Positions 43,555-53,127 of a stretch of 64,000 nt of DNA are shown here, piece after piece; position 1 is the stretch's first letter; every line of letters starts with the position of its first letter. Below the pieces are notes generated by a model. That model was not told the origin of the DNA and ran no database searches. It was given only the letters and a program-made list of their open reading frames with translations. Source of the stretch: Clostridia bacterium UC5.1-1D2 (GTDB taxonomy: Bacteria > Bacillota > Clostridia > Lachnospirales > Lachnospiraceae); NCBI GenBank assembly GCA_001304855.1, contig BBZN01000001.1, positions 62,001 to 126,000 of the forward strand, in the 5' to 3' direction. Both the position numbers and the translations under genes were made by a program.

Positions 43555-44859
43555 ATGGACTATGGAAGAAAGAACCAGCAGATTGCCAACAGCTTCTATA
43601 ATCTGGGCCTGGAGAAGGCCAGAATAAGGGATCTGTCGGGGGCTGCCCAGTGTCTGAAGAAAAGCCTGCATTTTAACAAATATCAGACAGACGCCCGTAA
43701 CCTGCTTGGATTAATATACTATGAAAACGGCGAGGTTGCCGACGCCCTGGTTCAGTGGGTTATCAGCATGAACCTGCAGCCGGACAGCAACCTTGCGGAC
43801 CATTATCTGGATGAGATACAGAGAAAGCCCGGCCAGCTGGAGCGGGAGAGCCAGAATGTAAAAACATTCAACCAGGCTCTCTGGCATGCCCAGAACGGCA
43901 GTGACGATCTGGCTATCCTGCAGCTGGCAAGGGTAGTGGAGTCCAACCCCAATTTCGTTAAGGCCCATCTGCTTCTGGCCCTTCTGTATATGGGCAGAGA
44001 GGATTACAACAAGGCAGGCCGTTCTCTCTACAAAATTCTTCAGATAGATAAGAGCAACCAGAAGGCCCTCTATTATATGTCTATTGTGAAGCAGTATACA
44101 GGGCGGGCGGATGCAGAAAAGCGGAAGATGGTGAAGGCGTTTTCCCACAGGAAGATGGAGGATGACGATGTGATCATCCCTAACACCTACAAGGAGTCTA
44201 CGGGAATTTCCACGGTGTTTCATATTATTATCGGTCTGGTTCTGGGGATTTTTGCCTTTGCTTTTCTCATTCTCCCGGCTAAGACCAAGGATTTGAAAAG
44301 CCAGCGGGATGACAGCATTATGGTCTACATGCAGAAGCTGAACAGTGCAAACCAACAGAATGATATGCTTCAGGCAGACTATGACGAGCTGGAGGCCCAG
44401 GCCCGGGAGGTACAGGCAAGGCTGGACGAGCTCACAACAGGGAACACCAGTATTATTATACAGTACCAGGAGCTCATCGCCATTCTTCAGAGCTACAGGG
44501 CGGGGGATTATGTCTCTGCGGCCAGGGCCTTTGCAGGCGCCTCCTTTGATCTTATCCAGGATGAGGCGGTGATTGCCATTGTGGAGGACATCCGGGCCGA
44601 TATGGAGGCCAATGTGTACCAGAATCTGGTCGACAGAGGGTTGAGCCTCTGGAATGCCGGAAACAAAGGGGAGGCTATGGACCTCTTTCAGGCAAGTCTG
44701 TCCATCCGGCCGGATAATGCGGAGGCTCTCTTCTATGTGGGCCGTCTTTACCAGGACGCGGGAGATACGAACAATGCGAACGCAATGTTTGATAAAATTG
44801 TAAACGAATACCCTGATTCTGATTATGTATCCCGGGCCAGGAATGCCAGGGGATACTAG
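43555..44859 (+). CDS. TPR-repeat membrane protein
   Basis: 434 residues, intact. The ATG at 43555 has AGGCGG upstream; a GTG at 43549 in the same frame is possible. N-terminal TPR-like repeats (residues about 8-190, for example FYNLGLEKARIRDLSGAAQC) are followed by one membrane helix (IIIGLVLGIFAFAFLIL, about residue 225), a coiled coil and a C-terminal TPR pair (LVDRGLSLWNAGNKGEAMDL, ALFYVGRLYQDAGDTNNANA). The N-terminal half is probably cytoplasmic and the rest outside. The TPR plan suggests a scaffold; function unknown. Confidence 0.75.
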   Translation: MDYGRKNQQIANSFYNLGLEKARIRDLSGAAQCLKKSLHFNKYQTDARNLLGLIYYENGEVADALVQWVISMNLQPDSNLADHYLDEIQRKPGQLERESQNVKTFNQALWHAQNGSDDLAILQLARVVESNPNFVKAHLLLALLYMGREDYNKAGRSLYKILQIDKSNQKALYYMSIVKQYTGRADAEKRKMVKAFSHRKMEDDDVIIPNTYKESTGISTVFHIIIGLVLGIFAFAFLILPAKTKDLKSQRDDSIMVYMQKLNSANQQNDMLQADYDELEAQAREVQARLDELTTGNTSIIIQYQELIAILQSYRAGDYVSAARAFAGASFDLIQDEAVIAIVEDIRADMEANVYQNLVDRGLSLWNAGNKGEAMDLFQASLSIRPDNAEALFYVGRLYQDAGDTNNANAMFDKIVNEYPDSDYVSRARNARGY

Positions 44860-44897
44860 AGGGTGCAGATACGGGGCGCCGACCTTAAGATAAAAGA

Positions 44898-44946
44898 AAA
44901 GATACTACGAAAGAAAAGACAAGATTCGTTTGTAGTATCTTTTTTA
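44898..44946 (+). terminator. Terminator before spoIIAA
   Basis: AAAGATACTAC pairs with GTAGTATCTTT around a 24-base loop and is followed by a long T-run. Confidence 0.85.
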
Positions 44947-44982
44947 TTGTGTATTTCTCTAAGAAGAAGGGAGCATTGAGGG

Positions 44983-45323
44983 ATGGAACGTACATCATTT
45001 ACCTATGAGGCCAGGGGCAGATGCTGGTTATACATCTGCCTAAAGAACTGGACCACCACAACTGCAGGAATCTGAAGCGTGATACGGATTTACTGCTTGC
45101 AGAGAATTATATTAACCGGATTGTATTTGATTTTACCCATACCACATTTATGGACTCCTCGGGAATTGGGGTGCTGTTAAACCGTTACAAACAGATGGCT
45201 GCCAGCAGGGGGACGGTAGCCTATTACGGGGCGGGCCCGCAGGTGAAACGGATTTTGGAACTGGGAGGCATGAAACGGCTGCTGGAAGGGCATGAAAGCA
45301 GGGAAGAAGCCATAAATTCATAG
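44983..45323 (+). CDS. spoIIAA: Anti-sigma F factor antagonist SpoIIAA (frameshifted)
   Basis: About 113 residues. STAS fold with the phospho-serine motif FMDSSGIGVLLNRYK and YGAGPQVKRILELGGM. The ATG at 44983 (MERTSFTYEARG) joins the main frame after adding one G near 45016. In sporulation, dephosphorylated SpoIIAA frees sigma F from SpoIIAB. It is the first gene of the spoIIA set. Confidence 0.94.
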
Positions 45324-45336
45324 GGATGAGGAAAAA

Positions 45337-45786
45337 ATGGAGGATAAGAAGATGGAGAACAACAAGGAACATTTAAAGCTGGAGATGGACAGCCTTTCCC
45401 AGAATGAGGAGTTTGCCAGAGTGGTGACCGCCGTGTTTATGAGCAGGCTGAACCCTACCCTGGAGGAGGTGGACGATGTAAAGACGGCAGTCAGCGAGGC
45501 GGTGACAAATGCCATTATCCATGGTTACAGAGGGGACAGGGGTGTGGTGTATATGGAGATTACCGCCGATATGGAGGAGAAGGAACTGACTGTGGAGGTG
45601 AAGGACACCGGAGTGGGAATTCCAGACGTGAAGCAGGCGATGGAACCTTTGTATACTACGGACCCGGAAGGGGAGCGTTCCGGTATGGGATTTTCCTTTA
45701 TGGAAGCATTTATGGACCAGGTGGATGTGAAATCACATCCGGGCAGGGGAACGCTGGTAACCATGAAGAAATATATCGGCAGGTGA
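45337..45786 (+). CDS. spoIIAB: Anti-sigma F factor SpoIIAB, serine kinase
   Basis: 149 residues, intact. GHKL ATPase motifs: EAVTNAIIHGY (N box), KDTGVGIPDV (G1) and GERSGMGFSFMEAFMD. It holds sigma F inactive and phosphorylates SpoIIAA. The ATG at 45337 follows a GAGG site; an internal ATG at 45352 is less likely. It lies 13 bases after spoIIAA. Confidence 0.95.
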   Translation: MEDKKMENNKEHLKLEMDSLSQNEEFARVVTAVFMSRLNPTLEEVDDVKTAVSEAVTNAIIHGYRGDRGVVYMEITADMEEKELTVEVKDTGVGIPDVKQAMEPLYTTDPEGERSGMGFSFMEAFMDQVDVKSHPGRGTLVTMKKYIGR

Positions 45787-45791
45787 CGCCC

Positions 45792-46520
45792 ATGGATGAG
45801 ACTATGAAATTAATTCATATGGCTCACGAAGGGGATAAAAACGCCAGAGATCAGCTTGTTATGGACAATGTAGGGCTTATCTGGAGCATTGTCAGAAGGT
45901 TCTCAGGGCGCGGGTATGAGATGGAGGATCTGTTTCAGATCGGAAGTATCGGGCTTATAAAGGCGATTGATAAGTTTGATACGGGATTTGACGTAAAATT
46001 TTCCACCTACGCAGTACCTATGATTACGGGGGAGATAAAGCGGTTTTTGAGAGATGACGGCATGATTAAGGTGAGCCGTTCCATCAAGGAATTGGGGACA
46101 AAGGTGAGGGCGGCAAGGGAGGAGATGACCTATGCGCTTGGACGGGAACCTACCATTGAGGAGATAGCCAGCCATCTGGACGCCAGCCGTGAGGAAGTGG
46201 CTGCATCCCTGGAGGCAGGCGCAGAGGTGGAATCTCTTTACAGGCCTGCAGGGGGAAATGAGGACAACACCACCTGCCTGATGGACCGCCTGGAGGAGGA
46301 GAACAACCAGCATGAGGAGCTTCTGAACCGGATGGTACTGAAGGAACTGATGGAGGGACTGACAGAGGAGCAGAGAGAGATTATTGTCAGACGGTATTTT
46401 TATAATCAGACTCAGACCCAGATTGCAGGGGAGCTGGGTATCTCACAGGTGCAGGTGTCACGGCTGGAAAAGCGCATATTAAAGGAAATGCGGATCCGCT
46501 ATGAAGGTAAAATATTATAA
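45792..46520 (+). CDS. sigF: RNA polymerase sigma F (forespore)
   Basis: About 242 residues, intact. Region 2 (GYEMEDLFQIGSIGLIKAID, KFSTYAVPMITGEIKRFLRD), region 3 (KVRAAREEMTYALGREPTIE) and region 4 (QTQTQIAGELGISQVQVSRL) are in order, with the length of SigF/SigG. ATG 45792 was chosen because AGGTGA (45781-45786) lies 5 bases upstream; a GTG at 45783 overlapping the spoIIAB stop is the alternative. It directs forespore genes, perhaps including spoVA downstream. Confidence 0.95.
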   Translation: MDETMKLIHMAHEGDKNARDQLVMDNVGLIWSIVRRFSGRGYEMEDLFQIGSIGLIKAIDKFDTGFDVKFSTYAVPMITGEIKRFLRDDGMIKVSRSIKELGTKVRAAREEMTYALGREPTIEEIASHLDASREEVAASLEAGAEVESLYRPAGGNEDNTTCLMDRLEEENNQHEELLNRMVLKELMEGLTEEQREIIVRRYFYNQTQTQIAGELGISQVQVSRLEKRILKEMRIRYEGKIL

Positions 46521-46671
46521 GATTTTACAGCGAAACAGGCGTTTGAATTTTTCAGGCGTCTTTTTCATGTTTGCAGAATTCACATAATTTCAGAATAAAA
46601 TAAAATCATTTCATCCATACTACTAACAGAACCAGACAACAATGCATTTGGATGAAAAGGATGTGATTACT

Positions 46672-46913
46672 ATGGATTTTGGTAAACGCGTGTGTGAGAT
46701 TCTGGCAGTGATAGCAGCCTTTTGCTGATAGGGGTTCTGGTATGGTATATCTCCTCAGGTATGAAGGACAGAGGATATGAAAAGGAAGGAACTCTGGTAT
46801 GGGAGGAACAGGAGACGGACGCAGGTGAGCCGGCATTTCCGGCCTTTGTAACGAACCCCAGGGCCATGATATATGGTGAAGAGGAGATACAAAGGAGCGG
46901 AAAGGGATTATGA
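46672..46913 (+). CDS. Small single-pass membrane protein upstream of spoVAA (frameshifted)
   Basis: About 80 residues. MDFGKRVCEILAVIAAF then LLIGVLVWYISSGM forms one membrane helix, followed by an acidic soluble tail (YEKEGTLVWEEQETDAGEPA). One T is missing near 46723. It overlaps spoVAA by 4 bases (ATGA), which implies co-translation. I do not know a homologue in the Bacillus spoVA operon. Confidence 0.6.
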
Positions 46914-47535
46914 ACCATACAGTCTATCTTAAATTAAACCAGATTACGGAGCTGACTCACAAGGAAGTGGTGTTAAAGGATGTAGCAGAGGTTTACTGTG
47001 ACGATACGAATATTTTGAACAAGTGCAACGCATGAAGGTGAAGTCCATCAAGGTGGATGAAAAGAGGCGTTATATGATGAGCGCCCTGGAAGTCATAGAC
47101 AAGCTGGTGCAGATGGACTCCACCATTCAGGTGAACAGCGTAGGGGAGGCGGATTTTATTATCGCCTACAAGCCTCCCACCCCGCCCAGGCATGTGTGGG
47201 AATGGACAAAAACGGTTTTTGTATGCGCTATCTGTTTCTTTGGGGCTGCTTTTGCCATCATGACCTTTAACAACGATGTAAGTGTTACCGATGTGTTCAG
47301 CGAGGTGTACCGCCTTGTGATGGGCTATGAATCCGGCGGTTTTTCCATCCTGGAGGTGAGCTATTCCATAGGCCTGGCTGTGGGAATCATCGTGTTCTTT
47401 AACCATTTTGCATCGGTGAAGCTGAATACGGACCCCACCCCGCTGGAAGTTGAAATGCGCCTTTACGAGGATAATATCAGCAAGACTCTGATTGCCAATG
47501 ACGGCAGAAAGGAGTCGCACATTGATATTACTTAA
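46910..47535 (+). CDS. spoVAA: Stage V sporulation protein AA (frameshifted)
   Basis: About 208 residues. A soluble N-terminus (MNHTVYLKLNQITELTHKEV) and two membrane helices (FVCAICFFGAAFAIMTF, VSYSIGLAVGIIVFFNHF) match SpoVAA. The frame near 47017 needs one T; restored, it reads NIFEQVQRMKVKSIK. The SpoVA proteins carry dipicolinic acid into the forespore. Confidence 0.85.
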
Positions 47536-47965
47536 AAAGGCTCTGCTGGCATTTTTCGGTCTCTGCGCCGGCGGCGTCATAGCAGCCGGCGTATATGCCT
47601 TTTTGGCAATTATCGGAGTGTTTGTGCGATTGATGGGAAAAACCGGCACCAGGAAGCACATATTTCTCTATGAGACAGTGATCATTCTGGGAGGAGTCCT
47701 GGGAAATATTCTGGATATCTATGAATTCCCTATTGTCATAGGAGGGGTTTTCGGCAATTTGTTTTTGGCAATCTGCGGCCTGTCCGTAGGTATTTTTGTG
47801 GGCTGCCTAGTTATGTCTCTGGCAGAGACGTTAAAAGCTCTTCCTGTTATTTCCAGAAGGATACATCTGTCTGTGGGACTCCAATATCTTATACTGGCGC
47901 TGGCAGCAGGAAAGATGACAGGCTCGCTCATTTATTTCTGGCAGAAAATGGCATCATTAGGTTAG
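47522..47965 (+). CDS. spoVAB: Stage V sporulation protein AB
   Basis: 147 residues, intact, four hydrophobic helices. The start is taken as TTG at 47522 because AAGGAG lies 7 bases upstream (in frame, overlapping the end of spoVAA by 14 bases); the upstream ATG at 47492 gives a less likely leader. The VIILGGVLGNILDIYEFP and CLVMSLAETLKALPVISRR stretches resemble SpoVAB. Confidence 0.85.
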   Translation: MILLKKALLAFFGLCAGGVIAAGVYAFLAIIGVFVRLMGKTGTRKHIFLYETVIILGGVLGNILDIYEFPIVIGGVFGNLFLAICGLSVGIFVGCLVMSLAETLKALPVISRRIHLSVGLQYLILALAAGKMTGSLIYFWQKMASLG

Positions 47966-47997
47966 GGACCGGATAGCAGCGGTTGGAAGGAGATTAA

Positions 47998-48453
47998 ATG
48001 GAAGTAGATAAGAAAAAATATGAACAATATGTAAAAGAGATTACGCCTACCCACAGCATGATTAAGAACATGGCGGCTGCATTTTTGGTAGGAGGCGTTA
48101 TCTGCGTGCTGGGACAGTTTTCCATTAACTTCATGATGAACCGGATGGGAATGGACCAGGAGACGGCGGGAGCCTGGATGCTGATGGAGCTTATATTCCT
48201 GAGCATTGTCCTCACCGGGCTTAACATATTTCCTAAAATTGTACAGTTCGGAGGAGCAGGCGCTTTGGTTCCCATCACCGGTTTTGCAAACTCTGTGGTG
48301 GCGCCTGCCATCGAATTCCACGCGGAGGGAGAGGTGTTCGGCGTTGGATGTAAAATATTTACAATTGCCGGGCCGGTGATTCTCTATGGGCTGCTGAGCA
48401 GCTGGGCGCTGGGAATTATCTATTGGATTGGGTCTGTTATGGGGATTTTTTAA
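47998..48453 (+). CDS. spoVAC: Stage V sporulation protein AC
   Basis: 151 residues, intact. Typical SpoVAC pattern of several helices with GGAGALVPITGFANSVVAPA and AIEFHAEGEVFGVG. SpoVAC is proposed to act as a membrane channel for dipicolinic acid. It follows spoVAB by 32 bases. Confidence 0.93.
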   Translation: MEVDKKKYEQYVKEITPTHSMIKNMAAAFLVGGVICVLGQFSINFMMNRMGMDQETAGAWMLMELIFLSIVLTGLNIFPKIVQFGGAGALVPITGFANSVVAPAIEFHAEGEVFGVGCKIFTIAGPVILYGLLSSWALGIIYWIGSVMGIF

Positions 48454-48478
48454 AGATGGCTGTGGAATAAATATTACG

Positions 48479-48518
48479 GGCAGAACAGCGGATAAGAGAA
48501 TCCGCGGTTCTGCCTTTT
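48479..48518 (+). terminator. Terminator between spoVAC and spoVAD
   Basis: GGCAGAAC pairs with GTTCTGCC, with a second pairing CGGAT/ATCCG inside, followed by TTTT. It splits the spoVA set after AC. The bases from 48519 to 48715 show no gene. Confidence 0.75.
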
Positions 48519-48715
48519 AGAAACGGATGAAACATATGTTTTTAGCTGCCAGGATCGGCGTCCAATGGCTTACAGCGCCGGCTTTTGGCTGCATTCCCAG
48601 GGGAGCCCCGGCAGACACGCCCTGGGGGCAGGGCTGGTTTATGAATAATAAAAAAGGAAAAGGGACAAAGTAATACTAAATGCAAGTTCTGTGGCAGGAA
48701 GGAGAATGGTTTTAT

Positions 48716-49734
48716 ATGGGACAGATGAAAGGCAAAGCCAGTATAGAGTTTGAAAAGCCTCCGGTAATTATCAGCGCCGGGGCCGTTGTGGGCAAAAAGG
48801 AGGGCGAGGGACCTTTAGGCTCCCTGTTTGACCAGGTAGAGCAGGATGATATGTTTGGGAAGGACAACTGGGAACAGGCAGAGAGCGCCATGCAGAAGCG
48901 GACGGCCGACCTGGTGATTGAGAAGGGCGGAATACGCAAAACAGACCTTCGCTATCTCTTGCAGGAGATCTCCTGGGGCAGTTAATCGCAACTTCCTTTG
49001 GTACGGTGGATCTGGAGATCCCCCTCTTTGGACTTTACGGCGCCTGCTCCACCATGGGTGAGGCCATGAGCCTGGGGGCCATGGCGGTAAATGCAGGCTA
49101 TGCAGGCCAGGTTATGTCCATGGCCTCCAGCCACTTTGCCACAGCAGAGAAACAGTTCCGTTTTCCCTTGGGATACGGAAACCAACGGCCGTTGTCTGCA
49201 ACCTGGACGGTGACAGGCTGCGGCGCTGTGGTGCTGGCCGGAGACAGAAAGAGCGGAATGGCGAAGATAACGGGAATCACCACAGGCCGAATGGTGGACA
49301 TGGGCGCCAAGGATTCCATGAACATGGGCGCAGCGATGGCTCCCGCTGCATTTCACACCATAGAGCAGAATCTGGAGGATTTTCAGATAAATGAAAATTA
49401 TTATGACAGAATCATTACCGGAGATTTGGGGGAAGTAGGCCGGACCATACTGCTGGAATTCATGAAGAACAAAGGCCGGGACCTGAGTAAGATCCACATG
49501 GACTGCGGAATCGAAATTTATGACAAGGAGCAGCAGGATACCCATGCAGGCGGAAGCGGCTGCGGCTGTTCGGCAGTTACCTTCTGTTCCTATATTCTCC
49601 CCAAGGTTCAGGAGGGAACCTGGAAGCGGGTGCTGTTTGTTCCTACAGGAGCCCTTCTCTCCACAGTCAGCTTCAATGAGGGGGAAACCATTCCGGGTAT
49701 CGCCCATGCTGTGATGATAGAGCATATTGAATAA
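48716..49734 (+). CDS. spoVAD: Stage V sporulation protein AD (frameshifted)
   Basis: About 339 residues, thiolase-like fold. MGQMKGKASIEFEKPPVII begins the gene; the conserved GACSTMGEAMSLGAMAVNAG and AGGSGCGCSAVTFCSYILP follow. One frame break lies near 48961; restored, it reads LFAGDLLGQLIATSFG. SpoVAD binds dipicolinic acid. The ATG 48716 has an AGGAG site 11 bases upstream, and an in-frame ATG at 48680 is possible. Confidence 0.93.
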
Positions 49735-49749
49735 GGAGGTTGATGTAAA

Positions 49750-50103
49750 ATGGATTATGTGAAAGCATTTCTTATAGGAGGGCTTATCTGTGCGCTGGTG
49801 CAGATCCTGATGGAAAAGACAAAGCTGATGCCGGGCCGCATCATGGTGCTTCTGGTAGTAAGCGGCTCCATTCTGGGAGCCGTGGGCCTGTACGAGCCCT
49901 TCTCCAAGTGGGCCGGGGCTGGAGCCACAGTACCTCTTCTGGGCTTTGGAAATACCCTGTGGAAGGGCGTGAAGGAAGGCTTCGGGGAAGAAGGGGTCCT
50001 GGGCATATTTAAGGGCGGGCTTACGGCCAGCGCGGCAGGAATCTGTGCGGCGCTCATATTCGGATATCTGGCCTCACTCATATTCAAGCCGAAGATGAAA
50101 TAA
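49750..50103 (+). CDS. spoVAE: Stage V sporulation protein AE
   Basis: 117 residues, intact, three hydrophobic segments (FLIGGLICALVQILM; VVSGSILGAVGLYEPF; GICAALIFGYLASLIF) and the motif GAGATVPLLGFGNTLWKGV. It is the short SpoVAE/AEb type. It ends the operon before a bidirectional terminator. Confidence 0.92.
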   Translation: MDYVKAFLIGGLICALVQILMEKTKLMPGRIMVLLVVSGSILGAVGLYEPFSKWAGAGATVPLLGFGNTLWKGVKEGFGEEGVLGIFKGGLTASAAGICAALIFGYLASLIFKPKMK

Positions 50104-50136
50104 GGCTATAATCAGAACTACGGATAGGGAAAAATA

Positions 50137-50190
50137 AAAACCCGCAGAACAGAAACGGTCTTTCATTGTTCCTGTGTTCTGCGGGTTTGT
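50137..50190. terminator. Bidirectional terminator between spoVAE and the PBP gene
   Basis: AAACCCGCAGAACAG pairs with CTGTGTTCTGCGGGTTT with one bulged base. T-rich tails occur on both sides, so it can end spoVAE and the convergent PBP gene. Confidence 0.85.
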
Positions 50191-50207
50191 CTTGTGGATC
50201 TTCTCTG

Positions 50208-52898
50208 TTATTGCGGGGGATTGCCGGGGCCGTACCCTTCTGTGGCAGGCGGAACCGGAGCTGTCTGATATCCGGGGCCGATGGGCTGTATGTTTATGTG
50301 ATCTTCCCCATCGGTTGCAGGCGGAAGAATGGTGGAAATATCGGTGTGAAGAGGACAGTATCCCGGAATTCCAAAATAAGAGTCATCGGTGGTCCCTTCC
50401 TCACCGTCAGGCAGAATCATGCATACCTTGCTGGTTTTTACAGGGCAGTAATCAGTGGGACGCATGCCGGACTCCGCGCACACGGTAACCGCCACATGCT
50501 TGTCGCATACTTCCGCAGGAGCGGTTCCCTTTGCGAAATACTCCGTGTATACTGCATTGCCTCTGGAATCGCCTGTACATACGCCGGATACGGCCCGCTT
50601 GCCGGATTTGCGGCAAATCTGGGCGGTTTCCACGCTGTCCGGGACTGCGAAGCCGGGATCCTCCATGCCCTCATGGACACGGTTCATAATGTTGCGCCAG
50701 ATATCCTTATGGAAGGAGGTGCCTCCGTTGTTTACATTGCCGTGTTTCAGCTTCTGGTTCTGGTCGCACCCGCCCCAGATACCTGCGGTATAGTAGGGAG
50801 TGTAGCCCACAAACCAGATATCATTGTTGGCGGTGGTTGTACCGCTTTTGCCTGCTGCAGACATGCCTGTGAGGGCGGCTCTGGTGCTGGTGGAATTGAT
50901 GGAGATCCCGGATCTGGCATAGAGACGGTTGCTCTTCATGGACTCCGACAGCGCGTCGGTCAGAAGAAAGGCGGTGGAGTCCTTTAATACCTGCTTTGTC
51001 TCGGGTTCATTGTCGATAAGAACTTTTCCGCTGTGATCCAGTATCTTTGTGTAAAACCTGGGTTTGTGTATACGCCGCTGTTTGCGATGGTCGCATAGGC
51101 GGCAGTCAGTTCCAGGTTGGAAACGCCCTTTGTAAGCCCGCCCAGCGCAGTTGCAGCGCCCAGATCGTCCTTTACCAGGGATGTAATTCCCATATTTTCT
51201 GCATATTCTATGCCCAGTTGAGGCGTAACCGTCTCCATGAGGCAGCGCACAGCCACAATGTTCATAGAGTAGATAATGCCCTCCCGTATGCTGGAGTAGC
51301 CTACGAATCCGTAACCGGAATTCCACCAGTTGCGGAAGGTCTTTGAACCTACCGTATAGGGCGCATCATAGTAGACTGTGCCCAAAGTGGCTCCGCAGGC
51401 GTCCAGAGCCGGAGCAAAGGCAGTGATGGTTTTAAAGGCGGAACCAGGCTGGCGGTAAACATTGCTGGCGCGGTTTAAGGTGAGGCTGGCTTTTTTCTGG
51501 CCACGGCCGCCGCAGAGGCTTTCACCTCGCCCGTGTGCTGATCCATGAGAACGAAGGAGGCCTGGGGCTGGAGCGTCAGGTTGGTGCGCTCGCCGATAAT
51601 TTCGTCCCCTTCCTTGAGAAGCCAGGCTTTGTACTGGTCAATATCCTGCTGTACGGCCTCCTCGCTGCCGTACAGCCCTTCAAAAGAGGAATCCCCCAGG
51701 GTGGTCTTTCGGAATGACTTTAAGTTTTCCTCTGAGAAATGCTCTGTTTCGCCGTCAGCATGAGTGACGGATAGACGGTACTCTACGGAATATTTAGCAG
51801 CCGTATAGTTGTCGGGATTGTTGATCTCCTCATCCACGATGGCCTGAAGGTTCGGATCCTGGGTAGTGTGAATCTGGAGGCCTCCGGAATATAGCAGATT
51901 GCTGGCCTGATTCTCCGTGTAATCCAGTTTTTCCATGAGGTCGGTGAGAACCTGCTCTATGAGCTCGTCCGTAAAATAGCTGTAGGGCGTGCTGGTGGCC
52001 TTTGTAGTGGTATCTACGTTCTGTATTCTGTCATAGACATTGTCCGCCAGGGCTTCCTCCTGCTGCTCCTTGGTAATATATTCCTGCTCAACCATATAGC
52101 GCAGGACGATCTCCCGGCGTTCCGCATTGTCCTCACGCCCGGATATAGGGTTCAGTCTGGAAGGGTTCTTCGTGATGGACGCCAGAACCGTACACTCGGA
52201 TAACGTTAAATCCGACACGTCCTTGTTAAAATACCGCTTGGCCGCCACCTTCACTCCCAGGGTGTTATTTCCAAGGTTGATGGTGTTTAAGTAGTCAGTG
52301 ATAATACGCTTTTTGGTGTCCTCCTTGCTCATGCCGGAGTTTTTTTCCAGCTGGACAGCCAGATACTGTTCCTGCAGTTTACGCTCAATCTTGCGCCCCA
52401 GCCGGCCTCCATGCCGCCGGCGAACACGTTGTTCTTAAGCAGCTGCTGTGTGATGGTGCTTCCGCCGCCGGAGTAGTCGTCGCTTATAAGACCCTTAGCC
52501 GCTCTGGCAATGGAACGGATATCGATGCCGTTGTGGCTCCAGAAACGGGAGTCTTCGATGGCCACAAAGGCGTTGACCAGATCTTCAGGCAGCTCCTCAT
52601 AGGTGGCGGACTCACGGTTGGAACCGGTGGTTACCAGGGTGTCCGTCAGGTTTCCGGCAGAGTCGTAGACAGTAGTGGCAAAACGGTCAGGCTGAATATT
52701 CAGAATATCCACGGAGGGCGCATTATCAATAATGCCCTTAACCATACCGAAACCGATGGACGCGCCCACTACCGCCAGAAACAGGACCAGGACAAAGACT
52801 GCCTTAAATACGTTGAGGATCAGCTTTGAGGCGTATTTGCCTGATTTAGAGTGGAGAGACTTGAGTCTGCGCTCAGCCTCATGTTTCCCATAGTTCAT
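50208..52898 (-). CDS. Class A penicillin-binding protein, PBP1A type (frameshifted)
   Basis: About 900 residues. One membrane anchor (ILNVFKAVFVLVLFLAVVG), glycosyltransferase motifs EDSRFWSHNGID and GGSTITQQLLKNNV, and transpeptidase motifs SAFK (in RQPGSAFKTI), SMN and KSGT (AAGKSGTTTANND). The C-terminal tail is rich in cysteine, then proline (ILPPATDGEDHIN). ATG 52898 follows AAAGGAG by 9 bases. Frame breaks lie near 52395, 51505 and 51060. It polymerises and cross-links peptidoglycan. Confidence 0.94.
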
Positions 52899-53127
52899 AT
52901 ATGCAGATTCTCCTTTTCGCATAAAACTATAATGTAATAACTAAAACTAAGATAATATAAGGCTTCTCTGCAGCCTATCCTGTAGATTATACACCAGTTT
53001 TGTAAAAATGAAAAGGTATAAATATGCCCTTGCCATCGCCCGGATTCTATATTATGATTAAAAACAGGTAGAAAAAGGTCGGATTGTGGGGACGATCCCT
53101 GCAATTCCAGGTAAAGGAGCGGAGAAA

